DNA of 64,000 bases from Apostichopus japonicus (taxonomy: Eukaryota; Echinodermata; Holothuroidea; Aspidochirotida; Stichopodidae): the NCBI RefSeq assembly GCF_037975245.1, contig NC_092561.1:16003001-16067000 (forward strand), given 5' to 3'. Made by a program: the position numbers and the translations under genes. Positions 9,528-25,796 of the stretch are shown here, in pieces. Below the pieces are notes generated by a model. That model was not told where the DNA came from. It worked only from the letters and a program-made list of their open reading frames with translations, and did not search any database. Within the stretch, counting starts at the first letter, position 1, and each line of letters begins with the position of its first letter.

Positions 9528-9899
9528 ATGGCACCAAAAGCTGCAGGAAAGGGAGCAAAGAAGGCCGCCAAGTCCAAGGCACCTCGCAACCCAGGAGACA
9601 AGAAGAGGCGAAGGACCAGGCGTGAGACTTACAGTATCTACATCTACAAAGTCATGAAGCAGGTCCACCCAGACACCGGTATCTCTAGCCGTGCTATGTC
9701 TATCATGAACAGCTTCGTGAACGACATCTTCGAGCGTATCGCCGCCGAAGCTTCCCGTTTGGCCCACTACAACAGGAAGTCCACCATCACCAGTCGGGAG
9801 GTCCAGACCGCCGTCAGACTGTTGCTGCCTGGTGAGCTCGCCAAGCATGCCGTCTCAGAGGGTACCAAGGCTGTCACCAAGTACACCACCTCCAAGTAG
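9528..9899 (+). CDS. H2B: histone H2B, unit 2
   Basis: Same 123-residue protein and same DNA as the copy at 3766. Its divergent partner is the intact H2A of unit 1. Confidence 0.98.
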   Translation: MAPKAAGKGAKKAAKSKAPRNPGDKKRRRTRRETYSIYIYKVMKQVHPDTGISSRAMSIMNSFVNDIFERIAAEASRLAHYNRKSTITSREVQTAVRLLLPGELAKHAVSEGTKAVTKYTTSK

Positions 9900-9934
9900 A
9901 TTGTTCTTCTCGTGTAGAAGGCTCGACATCCAAC

Positions 9935-9950
9935 GGCTCTTTTAAGGGCC
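9935..9950 (+). terminator. histone 3' stem-loop, H2B unit 2
   Basis: Unchanged 16-nt stem-loop, 36 nt after the stop. Confidence 0.95.
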
Positions 9951-10104
9951 ATCCTATATTCCAGAAACGGCAGACTTATCTCCCCCTCCTCAAACATGCA
10001 GTTTCGTTGTCTCTTATTTTAAGTAATCTAACATTGTATCATATATACCTGTTACTCTCAAGCCATTGACCGTGTAGTTGATCACGTTCTGGGGCCCGTT
10101 TATC

Positions 10105-10854
10105 GATAATAATAATATTAATAAGTGATATTTATATAGCGCATAATCAGCAAAGCTGCGCCAAAAAAAGAAAAAAAAAAGAAGTAAAAGCCAAAGGCAA
10201 CAATATAAAAAAAAAAAAAAAACACACCCGTACTAAACGATACTAAAACGCATATAGTCCAAAACAATTTAAGAAGCATGTAAATAGATTCAATCATAGT
10301 CCAGGTTTAAATATATATAAGTATGAGGAACTATAGTACAGTAAGAGAATTATTGTAAAAGCCTAAATACTAAACGATACAAAATAGAGCCCTAAACGTA
10401 GTAAATAAATGAAAATTTTTAAATTAAAAAAAAAAAAAAAACATTACAGTAAGAGAATTATTACAAAATCCTAAAACAGATCAAATACCCAATACTGAAC
10501 GATACAAAATAGAGTCTAAACGTACTAAATAAATGAAAGATAAATATTAAAAAAAATAAAATGTTCAGAATTAAGTAACTAGTTCCAAACGTAGTATCTA
10601 TGCACAATAACAGTTAAAACACAGTCAATCACACAGTAAAAGCGAGTCTAACATAATATGCTTTCAAAGCAGTTTTTAAAAGTGGTAAGAGAAATGCATA
10701 CACTCACAGAGTTCGGTATAGGCATTCTGGGAGCGCTGACTGAGAAGGCTCTGTCGCCGGTCTTGCATCTTGTTCTCTTCTCCTTGAGCAATTCCTGCGA
10801 TGATGACCGTAGGGTTCTGCTAGGTTTGTACGGTGTAAGGAGACAAGACAGGTA
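10105..10854 (-). mobile_element. LINE relic, unit 2
   Basis: Same truncated element at the same offset as in unit 1. Confidence 0.75.
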
Positions 10855-11822
10855 TTAGAATCCATAATAATCCATAATAAATCCAACAATAACGATAAAT
10901 AACCTCTAAGTCCTCCCCCACCACACACAAACACTCAATAGTTTCACTTGCGATGATCGCGACATAGCCACATATGAAAATCCGCTCTTTAGTAAGACTG
11001 ACGTTCATTTTTCGCCACTGTCAACTTCTGCACCTTTCTAGCTAATTAGTCTGGAACAATAGCATGCGTGTTACGTAATCGACTCGCCAAGCCTAGCGAG
11101 CTTGGAAAAGTAACTTCCTCGGCTCACATTACCAGTGATCTACCGCGTGAGCCAAATAAAATGCCCGAGGCAAGGGAAACTGTTCTGGCAGTGGTAAAAA
11201 AAGGGCGCATTTTCAAATGATATGTTGTCTCGCATTTGGGACTAATCGTGTAACGGTACAGTCGTGCATGCATTGTGTTCAATGGACAAGTAGCGATTCG
11301 GGAGGGGGGTGGAGGGGTGGGGGAAGTTCGTATTGTCTTGCTTCTTGGGTCGTATGTCTTAGAACTTCACTGGTTTGCTGTATTGGTGAACTGGGGGTTG
11401 TTGCAGAATTTTATTACGTATAATAACCGACTTCACTTGAGTATAAATAAAAGGAGTTTACCCCTGCTCGACCTTCGCAAGAGGTCCTACGGGGGATAAT
11501 ATTGAAGTTTTGTAGAATAGACACTTCTTTTTTTTTCCTAGGGAAAGTTGTCTATATAAACAAACAGGAGGTCGGAACTGAAGAGCCAATTAGGTAGGGA
11601 TTACTAAAGGGGGGGGGGACTTCACTTGAGGGAGGGGGTGGATTTCAATTACGGTGTTTTGAAATTTCTAGCAAAATTGCCTATGCATATAACTTATTTT
11701 GCCCGATGCTGGCGTATACATACACACACACATACATTCACTCACACAAAGAAAAGAATTAAGACGACGAATTGCATGTTTCGAGGGAGAGGAATGAGTA
11801 ACTCTCTCTGGGGATATTTGAT

Positions 11823-11838
11823 GGCCCTTAAAAGAGCC
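11823..11838 (-). terminator. histone 3' stem-loop, H4 unit 2
   Basis: Unchanged, 39 nt after the H4 stop. Confidence 0.95.
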
Positions 11839-11877
11839 GTTGGATTTCGATTCGTCTTCGTGACAGGAAAGATGCAT

Positions 11878-13348
<1,471 letters not shown>

Positions 13349-13384
13349 ATCGTATCTGTCTCCGACGGATTCTCGAAAACCAAC

Positions 13385-13400
13385 GGCTCTTTTAAGGGCC
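13385..13400 (+). terminator. histone 3' stem-loop, H3 unit 2
   Basis: Unchanged, 36 nt after the stop. Confidence 0.95.
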
Positions 13401-14486
13401 ATCATATCTACCAGTTAAAGCAGATTTTTCTCTCCCTCCGAACATGCAACTTGTCGTCTCATTATTATTTTTTTTTTTTTTTTTTTTTTTTTAATGATTA
13501 TCATTATTATTGTAATTATTACTTCTATGCTGGGTGGTTGGTGATTCCCTTCGTGCATGATGCAATTCACTAATCAATAATCAAAGTGAGCTTATCCCTA
13601 ACTCATAATCATAACCCCTAATCCACACACACACACACTCTATCCTAATCGCCTTGGTATTATAAGCGTGTTAACATGGGTTGACACACATCAGCGTGTA
13701 TGTTAACGATCTCCAATACAAGAGAAGTAAATCTTAAAAACGTAGTAATATCTCTATCGTTCAAAGCACGGAAGATCTTAAATTTAATACCACTGCCATA
13801 ACAGTTTACCTGCCTCGGGCATTTCAATAGGCTCTCGCAGTAGATCGGGGGAAAATTTGAGCTGATGCTCGTTCCCTCGGCTTGGCTTTGCGAATTGATT
13901 ACGTAACACACCGACTAAAATTTCCAGACTTAATAACATTGAAAGGTGCGAAACGATTAATACTTGCGGTAGTATATGCCTCGTTAGTTGTTACAAGTTT
14001 CAAATTTCTAAGACTATTAATAATAAAGCCCTTAGGATCTGACTTAACACCCCAGATGCATTGCTACCAGTAAGCTCATTGAAGCAGCAAAACTCAATAT
14101 CTATTTTTATTTCAAACCCCAAAAGTTACAAAAATTATTAATAAATAATAATAATAATAATAAGTTCCCTTTATCCCCTAATCCAAGATCTCTTGCTAAA
14201 TACTTAATTCATAAAACCTGCGGCCAAAATCATGTGAAAAGTTCCCTACATACATTATATATAGTTTTTTAATTTTTTTTATTTTATGGGATGTTAGATT
14301 TCTGTCCAGCAGGAGTTTTCACTCAAATCTTGGGGTTTCTGACCTTTGGTTTTTGGCTGAGGGTCCGAAGCCCCACGATTATTAGGGTTGCAGCTAGCTG
14401 ATACATCTAACTTAAAAGGAGAAATAAGACACTGACGCAAGCATGTTTGAGGAGAGGAATGAGTATGTCTTTCTGGGTGATTTGAT

Positions 14487-14502
14487 GGCCCTTAAAAGAG
14501 CC
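14487..14502 (-). terminator. histone 3' stem-loop, H2A unit 2
   Basis: Unchanged, 38 nt after the stop. Confidence 0.95.
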
Positions 14503-14540
14503 GTTGGTAATCGATGGGCGATTGCAATGCAACCTCCCCT

Positions 14541-14921
14541 TTAAGCCTTCTTGCCTCCGGATGTCTTCTTGGGTAGAAGGACAGCCTGGATGTTTGGAAG
14601 AACACCTCCCTGGGCGATGGTGACTCCGCTCAAGAGTTTGTTCAACTCCTCGTCGTTTCGGATGGCGAGTTGGAGATGACGGGGGATGATCCTGGTCTTC
14701 TTGTTGTCACGTGCAGCGTTACCGGCCAATTCCAAGATCTCGGCGGCGAGGTATTCTAGTACGGCAGCCAGGTAGACGGGTGCGCCAGCGCCGATCCTCT
14801 GGGCGTAATTTCCTCTTCGCAGGAACCTGTGTACACGACCTACTGGGAATTGAAGCCCTGCTCTTGCAGATCGACTCTTGGCCTTTGCCCTGGCCTTACC
14901 ACCTTTGCCCCTGCCAGTCAT
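14541..14921 (-). CDS. H2A: histone H2A, unit 2
   Basis: 126 residues, same protein as unit 1. Confidence 0.98.
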   Translation of the reverse strand: MTGRGKGGKARAKAKSRSARAGLQFPVGRVHRFLRRGNYAQRIGAGAPVYLAAVLEYLAAEILELAGNAARDNKKTRIIPRHLQLAIRNDEELNKLLSGVTIAQGGVLPNIQAVLLPKKTSGGKKA

Positions 14922-15285
14922 GATGAAGTAAATTTGGGTATGTTTTCGACTTGAAACGAATCAAAGAAATGATTTGCCTGCCGGAAAGCTCTCATTCAAG
15001 TAGTCCGGACTCTAAAGCTACAGCACAGTGCCCTTATGAGGGGATTCTTTGCCACCCTTTGCCCTGATCGTACAATGCGTGAAAGAATTAAGAAAAGCTT
15101 CCGCATTGTGATTGGCCAGCTCGTGTGTGCTGTGCAATGCATAGCACGTGCTTTGTCAATATGGGAAGTTTTTCTGCTTCGCTGAAGTGATATCAAATCT
15201 GTCATAAATACATTTCGCAGCGTGGAGGACACTCATTCACTCATCGCTTTACTTACCGTATCGCAACGAAAACTTCACGTCCAAA
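14922..15285. promoter_or_regulatory. divergent H2A/H2B promoter (units 2/3)
   Basis: 364 bp, unchanged elements. Confidence 0.75.
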
Positions 15286-15657
15286 ATGGCACCAAAAGCT
15301 GCAGGAAAGGGAGCAAAGAAGGCCGCCAAGTCCAAGGCACCTCGCAACCCAGGAGACAAGAAGAGGCGAAGGACCAGGCGTGAGACTTACAGTATCTACA
15401 TCTACAAAGTCATGAAGCAGGTCCACCCAGACACCGGTATCTCTAGCCGTGCTATGTCTATCATGAACAGCTTCGTGAACGACATCTTCGAGCGTATCGC
15501 CGCCGAAGCTTCCCGTTTGGCCCACTACAACAGGAAGTCCACCATCACCAGTCGGGAGGTCCAGACCGCCGTCAGACTGTTGCTGCCTGGTGAGCTCGCC
15601 AAGCATGCCGTCTCAGAGGGTACCAAGGCTGTCACCAAGTACACCACCTCCAAGTAG
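15286..15657 (+). CDS. H2B: histone H2B, unit 3
   Basis: Intact 123-residue copy, the only undamaged gene of unit 3. Confidence 0.98.
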   Translation: MAPKAAGKGAKKAAKSKAPRNPGDKKRRRTRRETYSIYIYKVMKQVHPDTGISSRAMSIMNSFVNDIFERIAAEASRLAHYNRKSTITSREVQTAVRLLLPGELAKHAVSEGTKAVTKYTTSK

Positions 15658-15692
15658 ATTGTTCTTCTCGTGTAGAAGGCTCGACATCCAAC

Positions 15693-15708
15693 GGCTCTTT
15701 TAAGGGCC
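15693..15708 (+). terminator. histone 3' stem-loop, H2B unit 3
   Basis: Unchanged. Confidence 0.95.
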
Positions 15709-15862
15709 ATCCTATATTCCAGAAACGGCAGACTTATCTCCCCCTCCTCAAACATGCAGTTTCGTTGTCTCTTATTTTAAGTAATCTAACATTGTATCAT
15801 ATATACCTGTTACTCTCAAGCCATTGACCGTGTAGTTGATCACGTTCTGGGGCCCGTTTATC

Positions 15863-16612
15863 GATAATAATAATATTAATAAGTGATATTTATATAGCGC
15901 ATAATCAGCAAAGCTGCGCCAAAAAAAGAAAAAAAAAAGAAGTAAAAGCCAAAGGCAACAATATAAAAAAAAAAAAAAAACACACCCGTACTAAACGATA
16001 CTAAAACGCATATAGTCCAAAACAATTTAAGAAGCATGTAAATAGATTCAATCATAGTCCAGGTTTAAATATATATAAGTATGAGGAACTATAGTACAGT
16101 AAGAGAATTATTGTAAAAGCCTAAATACTAAACGATACAAAATAGAGCCCTAAACGTAGTAAATAAATGAAAATTTTTAAATTAAAAAAAAAAAAAAAAC
16201 ATTACAGTAAGAGAATTATTACAAAATCCTAAAACAGATCAAATACCCAATACTGAACGATACAAAATAGAGTCTAAACGTACTAAATAAATGAAAGATA
16301 AATATTAAAAAAAATAAAATGTTCAGAATTAAGTAACTAGTTCCAAACGTAGTATCTATGCACAATAACAGTTAAAACACAGTCAATCACACAGTAAAAG
16401 CGAGTCTAACATAATATGCTTTCAAAGCAGTTTTTAAAAGTGGTAAGAGAAATGCATACACTCACAGAGTTCGGTATAGGCATTCTGGGAGCGCTGACTG
16501 AGAAGGCTCTGTCGCCGGTCTTGCATCTTGTTCTCTTCTCCTTGAGCAATTCCTGCGATGATGACCGTAGGGTTCTGCTAGGTTTGTACGGTGTAAGGAG
16601 ACAAGACAGGTA
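15863..16612 (-). mobile_element. LINE relic, unit 3
   Basis: Unchanged relative to units 1 and 2. Confidence 0.75.
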
Positions 16613-17580
16613 TTAGAATCCATAATAATCCATAATAAATCCAACAATAACGATAAATAACCTCTAAGTCCTCCCCCACCACACACAAACACTCAATAGT
16701 TTCACTTGCGATGATCGCGACATAGCCACATATGAAAATCCGCTCTTTAGTAAGACTGACGTTCATTTTTCGCCACTGTCAACTTCTGCACCTTTCTAGC
16801 TAATTAGTCTGGAACAATAGCATGCGTGTTACGTAATCGACTCGCCAAGCCTAGCGAGCTTGGAAAAGTAACTTCCTCGGCTCACATTACCAGTGATCTA
16901 CCGCGTGAGCCAAATAAAATGCCCGAGGCAAGGGAAACTGTTCTGGCAGTGGTAAAAAAAGGGCGCATTTTCAAATGATATGTTGTCTCGCATTTGGGAC
17001 TAATCGTGTAACGGTACAGTCGTGCATGCATTGTGTTCAATGGACAAGTAGCGATTCGGGAGGGGGGTGGAGGGGTGGGGGAAGTTCGTATTGTCTTGCT
17101 TCTTGGGTCGTATGTCTTAGAACTTCACTGGTTTGCTGTATTGGTGAACTGGGGGTTGTTGCAGAATTTTATTACGTATAATAACCGACTTCACTTGAGT
17201 ATAAATAAAAGGAGTTTACCCCTGCTCGACCTTCGCAAGAGGTCCTACGGGGGATAATATTGAAGTTTTGTAGAATAGACACTTCTTTTTTTTTCCTAGG
17301 GAAAGTTGTCTATATAAACAAACAGGAGGTCGGAACTGAAGAGCCAATTAGGTAGGGATTACTAAAGGGGGGGGGGACTTCACTTGAGGGAGGGGGTGGA
17401 TTTCAATTACGGTGTTTTGAAATTTCTAGCAAAATTGCCTATGCATATAACTTATTTTGCCCGATGCTGGCGTATACATACACACACACATACATTCACT
17501 CACACAAAGAAAAGAATTAAGACGACGAATTGCATGTTTCGAGGGAGAGGAATGAGTAACTCTCTCTGGGGATATTTGAT

Positions 17581-17596
17581 GGCCCTTAAAAGAGCC
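17581..17596 (-). terminator. histone 3' stem-loop, H4 unit 3
   Basis: Unchanged. Confidence 0.95.
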
Positions 17597-17635
17597 GTTG
17601 GATTTCGATTCGTCTTCGTGACAGGAAAGATGCAT

Positions 17636-19102
<1,467 letters not shown>

Positions 19103-19138
19103 ATCGTATCTGTCTCCGACGGATTCTCGAAAACCAAC

Positions 19139-19154
19139 GGCTCTTTTAAGGGCC
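19139..19154 (+). terminator. histone 3' stem-loop, H3 unit 3
   Basis: Unchanged. Confidence 0.95.
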
Positions 19155-20240
19155 ATCATATCTACCAGTTAAAGCAGATTTTTCTCTCCCTCCGAACATG
19201 CAACTTGTCGTCTCATTATTATTTTTTTTTTTTTTTTTTTTTTTTTTTAATGATTATCATTATTATTGTAATTATTACTTCTATGCTGGGTGGTTGGTGA
19301 TTCCCTTCGTGCATGATGCAATTCACTAATCAATAATCAAAGTGAGCTTATCCCTAACTCATAATCATAACCCCTAATCCACACACACACACACTCTATC
19401 CTAATCGCCTTGGTATTATAAGCGTGTTAACATGGGTTGACACACATCAGCGTGTATGTTAACGATCTCCAATACAAGAGAAGTAAATCTTAAAAACGTA
19501 GTAATATCTCTATCGTTCAAAGCACGGAAGATCTTAAATTTAATACCACTGCCATAACAGTTTACCTGCCTCGGGCATTTCAATAGGCTCTCGCAGTAGA
19601 TCGGGGGAAAATTTGAGCTGATGCTCGTTCCCTCGGCTTGGCTTTGCGAATTGATTACGTAACACACCGACTAAAATTTCCAGACTTAATAACATTGAAA
19701 GGTGCGAAACGATTAATACTTGCGGTAGTATATGCCTCGTTAGTTGTTACAAGTTTCAAATTTCTAAGACTATTAATAATAAGCCCTTAGGATCTGACTT
19801 AACACCCCAGATGCATTGCTACCAGTAAGCTCATTGAAGCAGCAAAACTCAATATCTATTTTTATTTCAAACCCCAAAAGTTACAAAAATTATTAATAAA
19901 TAATAATAATAATAATAAGTTCCCTTTATCCCCTAATCCAAGATCTCTTGCTAAATACTTAATTCATAAAACCTGCGGCCAAAATCATGTGAAAAGTTCC
20001 CTACATACATTATATATAGTTTTTTAATTTTTTTTATTTTATGGGATGTTAGATTTCTGTCCAGCAGGAGTTTTCACTCAAATCTTGGGTTTCTGACCTT
20101 TGGTTTTTGGCTGAGGGTCCGAAGCCCCACGATTATTAGGGTTGCAGCTAGCTGATACATCTAACTTAAAAGGAGAAATAAGACACTGACGCAAGCATGT
20201 TTGAGGAGAGGAATGAGTATGTCTTTCTGGGTGATTTGAT

Positions 20241-20256
20241 GGCCCTTAAAAGAGCC
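20241..20256 (-). terminator. histone 3' stem-loop, H2A unit 3
   Basis: Unchanged. Confidence 0.95.
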
Positions 20257-20294
20257 GTTGGTAATCGATGGGCGATTGCAATGCAACCTCCCCT

Positions 20295-20674
20295 TTAAGC
20301 CTTCTTGCCTCCGGATGTCTTCTTGGGTAGAAGGACAGCCTGGATGTTTGGAAGAACACCTCCCTGGGCGATGGTGACTCCGCTCAAGAGTTTGTTCAAC
20401 TCCTCGTCGTTTCGGATGGCGAGTTGGAGATGACGGGGGATGATCCTGGTCTTCTTGTTGTCACGTGCAGCGTTACCGGCCAATTCCAAGATCTCGGCGG
20501 CGAGGTATTCTAGTACGGCAGCCAGGTAGACGGGTGCGCCAGCGCCGATCTCTGGGCGTAATTTCCTCTTCGCAGGAACCTGTGTACACGACCTACTGGG
20601 AATTGAAGCCCTGCTCTTGCAGATCGACTCTTGGCCTTTGCCCTGGCCTTACCACCTTTGCCCCTGCCAGTCAT
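20295..20674 (-). CDS. H2A: histone H2A, unit 3: frameshifted by -1
   Basis: 380 nt. One C is missing at about 20550 (GATCTCTGG instead of GATCCTCTGG), which breaks the frame in the first fold helix. The C-terminal 60 or so residues remain perfect. Likely a consensus error. Confidence 0.85.
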
Positions 20675-21036
20675 GATGAAGTAAATTTGGGTATGTTTTC
20701 GACTTGAAACGAATCAAAGAAATGATTTGCCTGCCGGAAAGCTCTCATTCAAGTAGTCCGGACTCTAAAGCTACAGCACAGTGCCCTTATGAGGGGATTC
20801 TTTGCACCCTTTGCCCTGATCGTACAATGCGTGAAAGAATTAAGAAAAGCTTCCGCATTGTGATTGGCCAGCTCGTGTGTGCTGTGCAATGCATAGCACG
20901 TGCTTTGTCAATATGGGAAGTTTTTCTGCTTCGCTGAAGTGATATCAAATCTGTCATAAATACATTTCGCAGCGTGGAGGACACTCATTCACTCATCGCT
21001 TACTTACCGTATCGCAACGAAAACTTCACGTCCAAA
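20675..21036. promoter_or_regulatory. divergent H2A/H2B promoter (units 3/4)
   Basis: 362 bp: one C lost near 20806 and one T near 21000. The latter puts an upstream ATG at 20974 in frame with H2B; the normal start at 21037 is kept here. Confidence 0.7.
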
Positions 21037-21407
21037 ATGGCACCAAAAGCTGCAGGAAAGGGAGCAAAGAAGGCCGCCAAGTCCAAGGCACCTCGCAACC
21101 CAGGAGACAAGAAGAGGCGAAGGACCAGGCGTGAGACTTACAGTATCTACATCTACAAAGTCATGAAGCAGGTCCACCCAGACACCGGTATCTCTAGCCG
21201 TGCTATGTCTATCATGAACTGCTTCGTGAACGACATCTTCGAGCGTATCGCCGCCGAAGCTTCCCGTTTGGCCACTACAACAGGAAGTCCACCATCACCA
21301 GTCGGGAGGTCCAGACCGCCGTCAGACTGTTGCTGCCTGGTGAGCTCGCCAAGCATGCCGTCTCAGAGGGTACCAAGGCTGTCACCAAGTACACCACCTC
21401 CAAGTAG
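21037..21407 (+). CDS. H2B: histone H2B, unit 4: frameshifted by -1
   Basis: 371 nt. One C is lost at about 21272 (TTGGCCACTAC instead of TTGGCCCACTAC), breaking the frame near residue 79. A substitution at 21220 also changes Ser62 to Cys, the only coding substitution I noticed in the array. Both lie beside the gap and are suspect. Confidence 0.85.
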
Positions 21408-21442
21408 ATTGTTCTTCTCGTGTAGAAGGCTCGACATCCAAC

Positions 21443-21458
21443 GGCTCTTTTAAGGGCC
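21443..21458 (+). terminator. histone 3' stem-loop, H2B unit 4
   Basis: Unchanged. Confidence 0.95.
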
Positions 21459-21610
21459 ATCCTATATTCCAGAAACGGCAGACTTATCTCCCCTCCTCAA
21501 CATGCAGTTTCGTTGTCTCTTATTTTAAGTAATCTAACATTGTATCATATATACCTGTTACTCTCAAGCCATTGACCGTGTAGTTGATCACGTTCTGGGG
21601 CCCGTTTATC

Positions 21611-21898
21611 GATAATAATAATATTAATAAGTGATATTTATATAGCGCATAATCAGCAAAGCTGCCGCCAAAAAAAGAAAAAAAAAAGAAGTAAAAGCCA
21701 AAGGCAACAATATAAAAAAAAAAAAAAACACACCCGTACTAAACGATACTAAAACGCATATAGTCCAAAACAATTTAAGAAGCATGTAAATAGATTCAAT
21801 CATAGTCCAGGTTTAAATATATATAAGTATGAGGAACTATAGTACAGTAAGAGAATTATTGTAAAAGCCTAAATACTAAACGATACAAAATAGAGCCC
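21611..21898 (-). mobile_element. LINE relic 3' part, unit 4, cut by gap
   Basis: Only the ATT tail and part of the 3' region remain before the N run. Confidence 0.7.
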
Positions 21899-21998
21899 NN
21901 NNNNNNNNNNNNNNNNNNNNNNNNNNNNNNNNNNNNNNNNNNNNNNNNNNNNNNNNNNNNNNNNNNNNNNNNNNNNNNNNNNNNNNNNNNNNNNNNNN
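21899..21998. other. assembly gap, 100 N
   Basis: Exactly 100 N, the usual placeholder for a gap of unknown size. By comparison with unit 2 (about 10392 to 12811) it replaces about 2.4 kb: most of the LINE relic, the spacer, the whole H4 gene and most of the H4/H3 promoter. Confidence 0.98.
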
Positions 21999-22535
<537 letters not shown>

Positions 22536-22571
22536 ATCGTATCTGTCTCCGACGGATTCTCGAAAACCAAC

Positions 22572-22587
22572 GGCTCTTTTAAGGGCC
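22572..22587 (+). terminator. histone 3' stem-loop, H3 unit 4
   Basis: Unchanged. Confidence 0.95.
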
Positions 22588-23670
22588 ATCATATCTACCA
22601 GTTAAAGCAGATTTTTCTCTCCCTCCGAACATGCAACTTGTCGTCTCATTATTATTTTTTTTTTTTTTTTTTTTTTTTTAATGATTATCATTATTATTGT
22701 AATTATTACTTCTATGCTGGGTGGTTGGTGATTCCCTTCGTGCATGATGCAATTCACTAATCAATAATCAAAGTGAGCTTATCCCTAACTCATAATCATA
22801 ACCCCTAATCCACACACACACACACTCTATCCTAATCGCCTTGGTATTATAAGCGTGTTAACATGGTTGACACACATCAGCGTGTATGTTAACGATCTCC
22901 AATACAAGAGAAGTAAATCTTAAAAACGTAGTAATATCTCTATCGTTCAAAGCACGGAAGATCTTAAATTTAATACCACTGCCATAACAGTTTACCTGCC
23001 TCGGGCATTTCAATAGGCTCTCGCAGTAGATCGGGGGAAAATTTGAGCTGATGCTCGTTCCCTCGGCTTGGCTTTGCGAATTGATTACGTAACACACCGA
23101 CTAAAATTTCCAGACTTAATAACATTGAAAGGTGCGAAACGATTAATACTTGCGGTAGTATATGCCTCGTTAGTTGTTACAAGTTTCAAATTTCTAAGAC
23201 TATTAATAATAAAGCCCTTAGGATCTGACTTAACACCCCAGATGCATTGCTACCAGTAAGCTCATTGAAGCAGCAAAACTCAATATCTATTTTTATTTCA
23301 AACCCCAAAAGTTACAAAAATTATTAATAAATAATAATAATAATAATAAGTTCCCTTTATCCCCTAATCCAAGATCTCTTGCTAAATACTTAATTCATAA
23401 AACCTGCGGCCAAAATCATGTGAAAAGTTCCCTACATACATTATATATAGTTTTTTAATTTTTTTTATTTATGGGATGTTAGATTTCTGTCCAGCAGGAG
23501 TTTTCACTCAAATCTTGGGGTTTCTGACCTTGGTTTTTGGCTGAGGGTCCGAAGCCCCACGATTATTAGGGTTGCAGCTAGCTGATACATCTAACTTAAA
23601 AGGAGAAATAAGACACTGACGCAAGCATGTTTGAGGAGAGGAATGAGTATGTCTTTCTGGGTGATTTGAT

Positions 23671-23686
23671 GGCCCTTAAAAGAGCC
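23671..23686 (-). terminator. histone 3' stem-loop, H2A unit 4
   Basis: Unchanged. Confidence 0.95.
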
Positions 23687-23724
23687 GTTGGTAATCGATG
23701 GGCGATTGCAATGCAACCTCCCCT

Positions 23725-24105
23725 TTAAGCCTTCTTGCCTCCGGATGTCTTCTTGGGTAGAAGGACAGCCTGGATGTTTGGAAGAACACCTCCCTGGGCG
23801 ATGGTGACTCCGCTCAAGAGTTTGTTCAACTCCTCGTCGTTTCGGATGGCGAGTTGGAGATGACGGGGGATGATCCTGGTCTTCTTGTTGTCACGTGCAG
23901 CGTTACCGGCCAATTCCAAGATCTCGGCGGCGAGGTATTCTAGTACGGCAGCCAGGTAGACGGGTGCGCCAGCGCCGATCCTCTGGGCGTAATTTCCTCT
24001 TCGCAGGAACCTGTGTACACGACCTACTGGGAATTGAAGCCCTGCTCTTGCAGATCGACTCTTGGCCTTTGCCCTGGCCTTACCACCTTTGCCCCTGCCA
24101 GTCAT
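23725..24105 (-). CDS. H2A: histone H2A, unit 4
   Basis: Intact 126-residue H2A. A 1-base loss in the leader (near 24120) brings an upstream ATG at 24147 into frame, adding 14 residues on paper. I keep the start at 24105 because all other units and the protein family start there. Confidence 0.95.
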   Translation of the reverse strand: MTGRGKGGKARAKAKSRSARAGLQFPVGRVHRFLRRGNYAQRIGAGAPVYLAAVLEYLAAEILELAGNAARDNKKTRIIPRHLQLAIRNDEELNKLLSGVTIAQGGVLPNIQAVLLPKKTSGGKKA

Positions 24106-24467
24106 GATGAAGTAAATTTGGTATGTTTTCGACTTGAAACGAATCAAAGAAATGATTTGCCTGCCGGAAAGCTCTCATTCAAGTAGTCCGGACTCTAAAG
24201 CTACAGCACAGTGCCCTTATGAGGGGATTCTTTGCCACCCTTTGCCCTGATCGTACAATGCGTGAAAGAATTAAGAAAAGCTTCCGCATTGTGATTGGCA
24301 GCTCGTGTGTGCTGTGCAATGCATAGCACGTGCTTTGTCAATATGGGAAGTTTTTCTGCTTCGCTGAAGTGATATCAAATCTGTCATAAATACATTTCGC
24401 AGCGTGGAGGACACTCATTCACTCATCGCTTTACTTACCGTATCGCAACGAAAACTTCACGTCCAAA
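24106..24467. promoter_or_regulatory. divergent H2A/H2B promoter (units 4/5)
   Basis: 362 bp, with one G lost near 24120 and one C lost near 24299, just after the inverted CCAAT box, which is kept. Confidence 0.7.
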
Positions 24468-24838
24468 ATGGCACCAAAAGCTGCAGGAAAGGGAGCAAAG
24501 AAGGCCGCCAAGTCCAAGCACCTCGCAACCCAGGAGACAAGAAGAGGCGAAGGACCAGGCGTGAGACTTACAGTATCTACATCTACAAAGTCATGAAGCA
24601 GGTCCACCCAGACACCGGTATCTCTAGCCGTGCTATGTCTATCATGAACAGCTTCGTGAACGACATCTTCGAGCGTATCGCCGCCGAAGCTTCCCGTTTG
24701 GCCCACTACAACAGGAAGTCCACCATCACCAGTCGGGAGGTCCAGACCGCCGTCAGACTGTTGCTGCCTGGTGAGCTCGCCAAGCATGCCGTCTCAGAGG
24801 GTACCAAGGCTGTCACCAAGTACACCCACCTCCAGTAG
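24468..24838 (+). CDS. H2B: histone H2B, unit 5: three indels
   Basis: 371 nt. A G is lost at about 24517 (TCCAAGCACC instead of TCCAAGGCACC), a C is gained at about 24826 and an A is lost at about 24834. The body of the fold is intact but out of frame with the start, and the end reads KYTHLQ instead of KYTTSK. Three lesions within 371 nt next to identical copies indicate poor consensus quality. Confidence 0.85.
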
Positions 24839-24873
24839 ATTGTTCTTCTCGTGTAGAAGGCTCGACATCCAAC

Positions 24874-24889
24874 GGCTCTTTTAAGGGCC
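24874..24889 (+). terminator. histone 3' stem-loop, H2B unit 5
   Basis: Unchanged. Confidence 0.95.
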
Positions 24890-25043
24890 ATCCTATATTC
24901 CAGAAACGGCAGACTTATCTCCCCCTCCTCAAACATGCAGTTTCGTTGTCTCTTATTTTAAGTAATCTAACATTGTATCATATATACCTGTTACTCTCAA
25001 GCCATTGACCGTGTAGTTGATCACGTTCTGGGGCCCGTTTATC

Positions 25044-25796
25044 GATAATAATAATATTAATAAGTGATATTTATATAGCGCATAATCAGCAAAGCTGCGC
25101 CAAAAAAAGAAAAAAAAAAAGAAGTAAAAGCCAAAGGCAACAATATAAAAAAAAAAAAAAAACACACCCGTACTAAACGATACTAAAACGCATATAGTCC
25201 AAAACAATTTAAGAAGCATGTAAATAGATTCAATCATAGTCCAGGTTTAAATATATATAAGTATGAGGAACTATAGTACAGTAAGAGAATTATGTAAAAG
25301 CCTAAATACTAAACGATACAAAATAGAGCCCTAAACGTAGTATATAAATGAAAATTTTTAAATTAAAAAAAAAAAAAAAAAACATTACAGTAAGAGAATT
25401 ATTACAAAATCCTAAAACAGATCAAATACCCAATACTGAACGATACAAAATAGAGTCTAAACGTACTAAATAAATGAAAGATAAATATTAAAAAAAATAA
25501 AATGTTCAGAATTAAGTAACTAGTTCCAAACGTAGTATCTATGCACAATAACAGTTAAAACACAGTCAATCACACAGTAAAAGCGAGTTCTAACATAATA
25601 TGCTTTCAAAGCAGTTTTTAAAAGTGGTAAGAGAAATGCATACACTCACAGAGTTCGGTATAGGCATTCTGGGAGCGCTGACTGAGAAGGCTCTGTCGCC
25701 GGTCTTGCATCTTGTTCTCTTCTCCTTGAGCAATTCCTGCGATGATGACCGTAGGGTTCTGCTAGGTTTGTACGGTGTAAGGAGACAAGACAGGTA
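25044..25796 (-). mobile_element. LINE relic, unit 5
   Basis: Same element with several 1-base indels, mostly in A-runs. Confidence 0.72.

Noticed and set aside
23725-24147. N-terminally extended H2A (140 aa) in unit 4
   Set aside because: The extension arises from a single-base loss in the leader in the error-rich stretch; no other unit has it.
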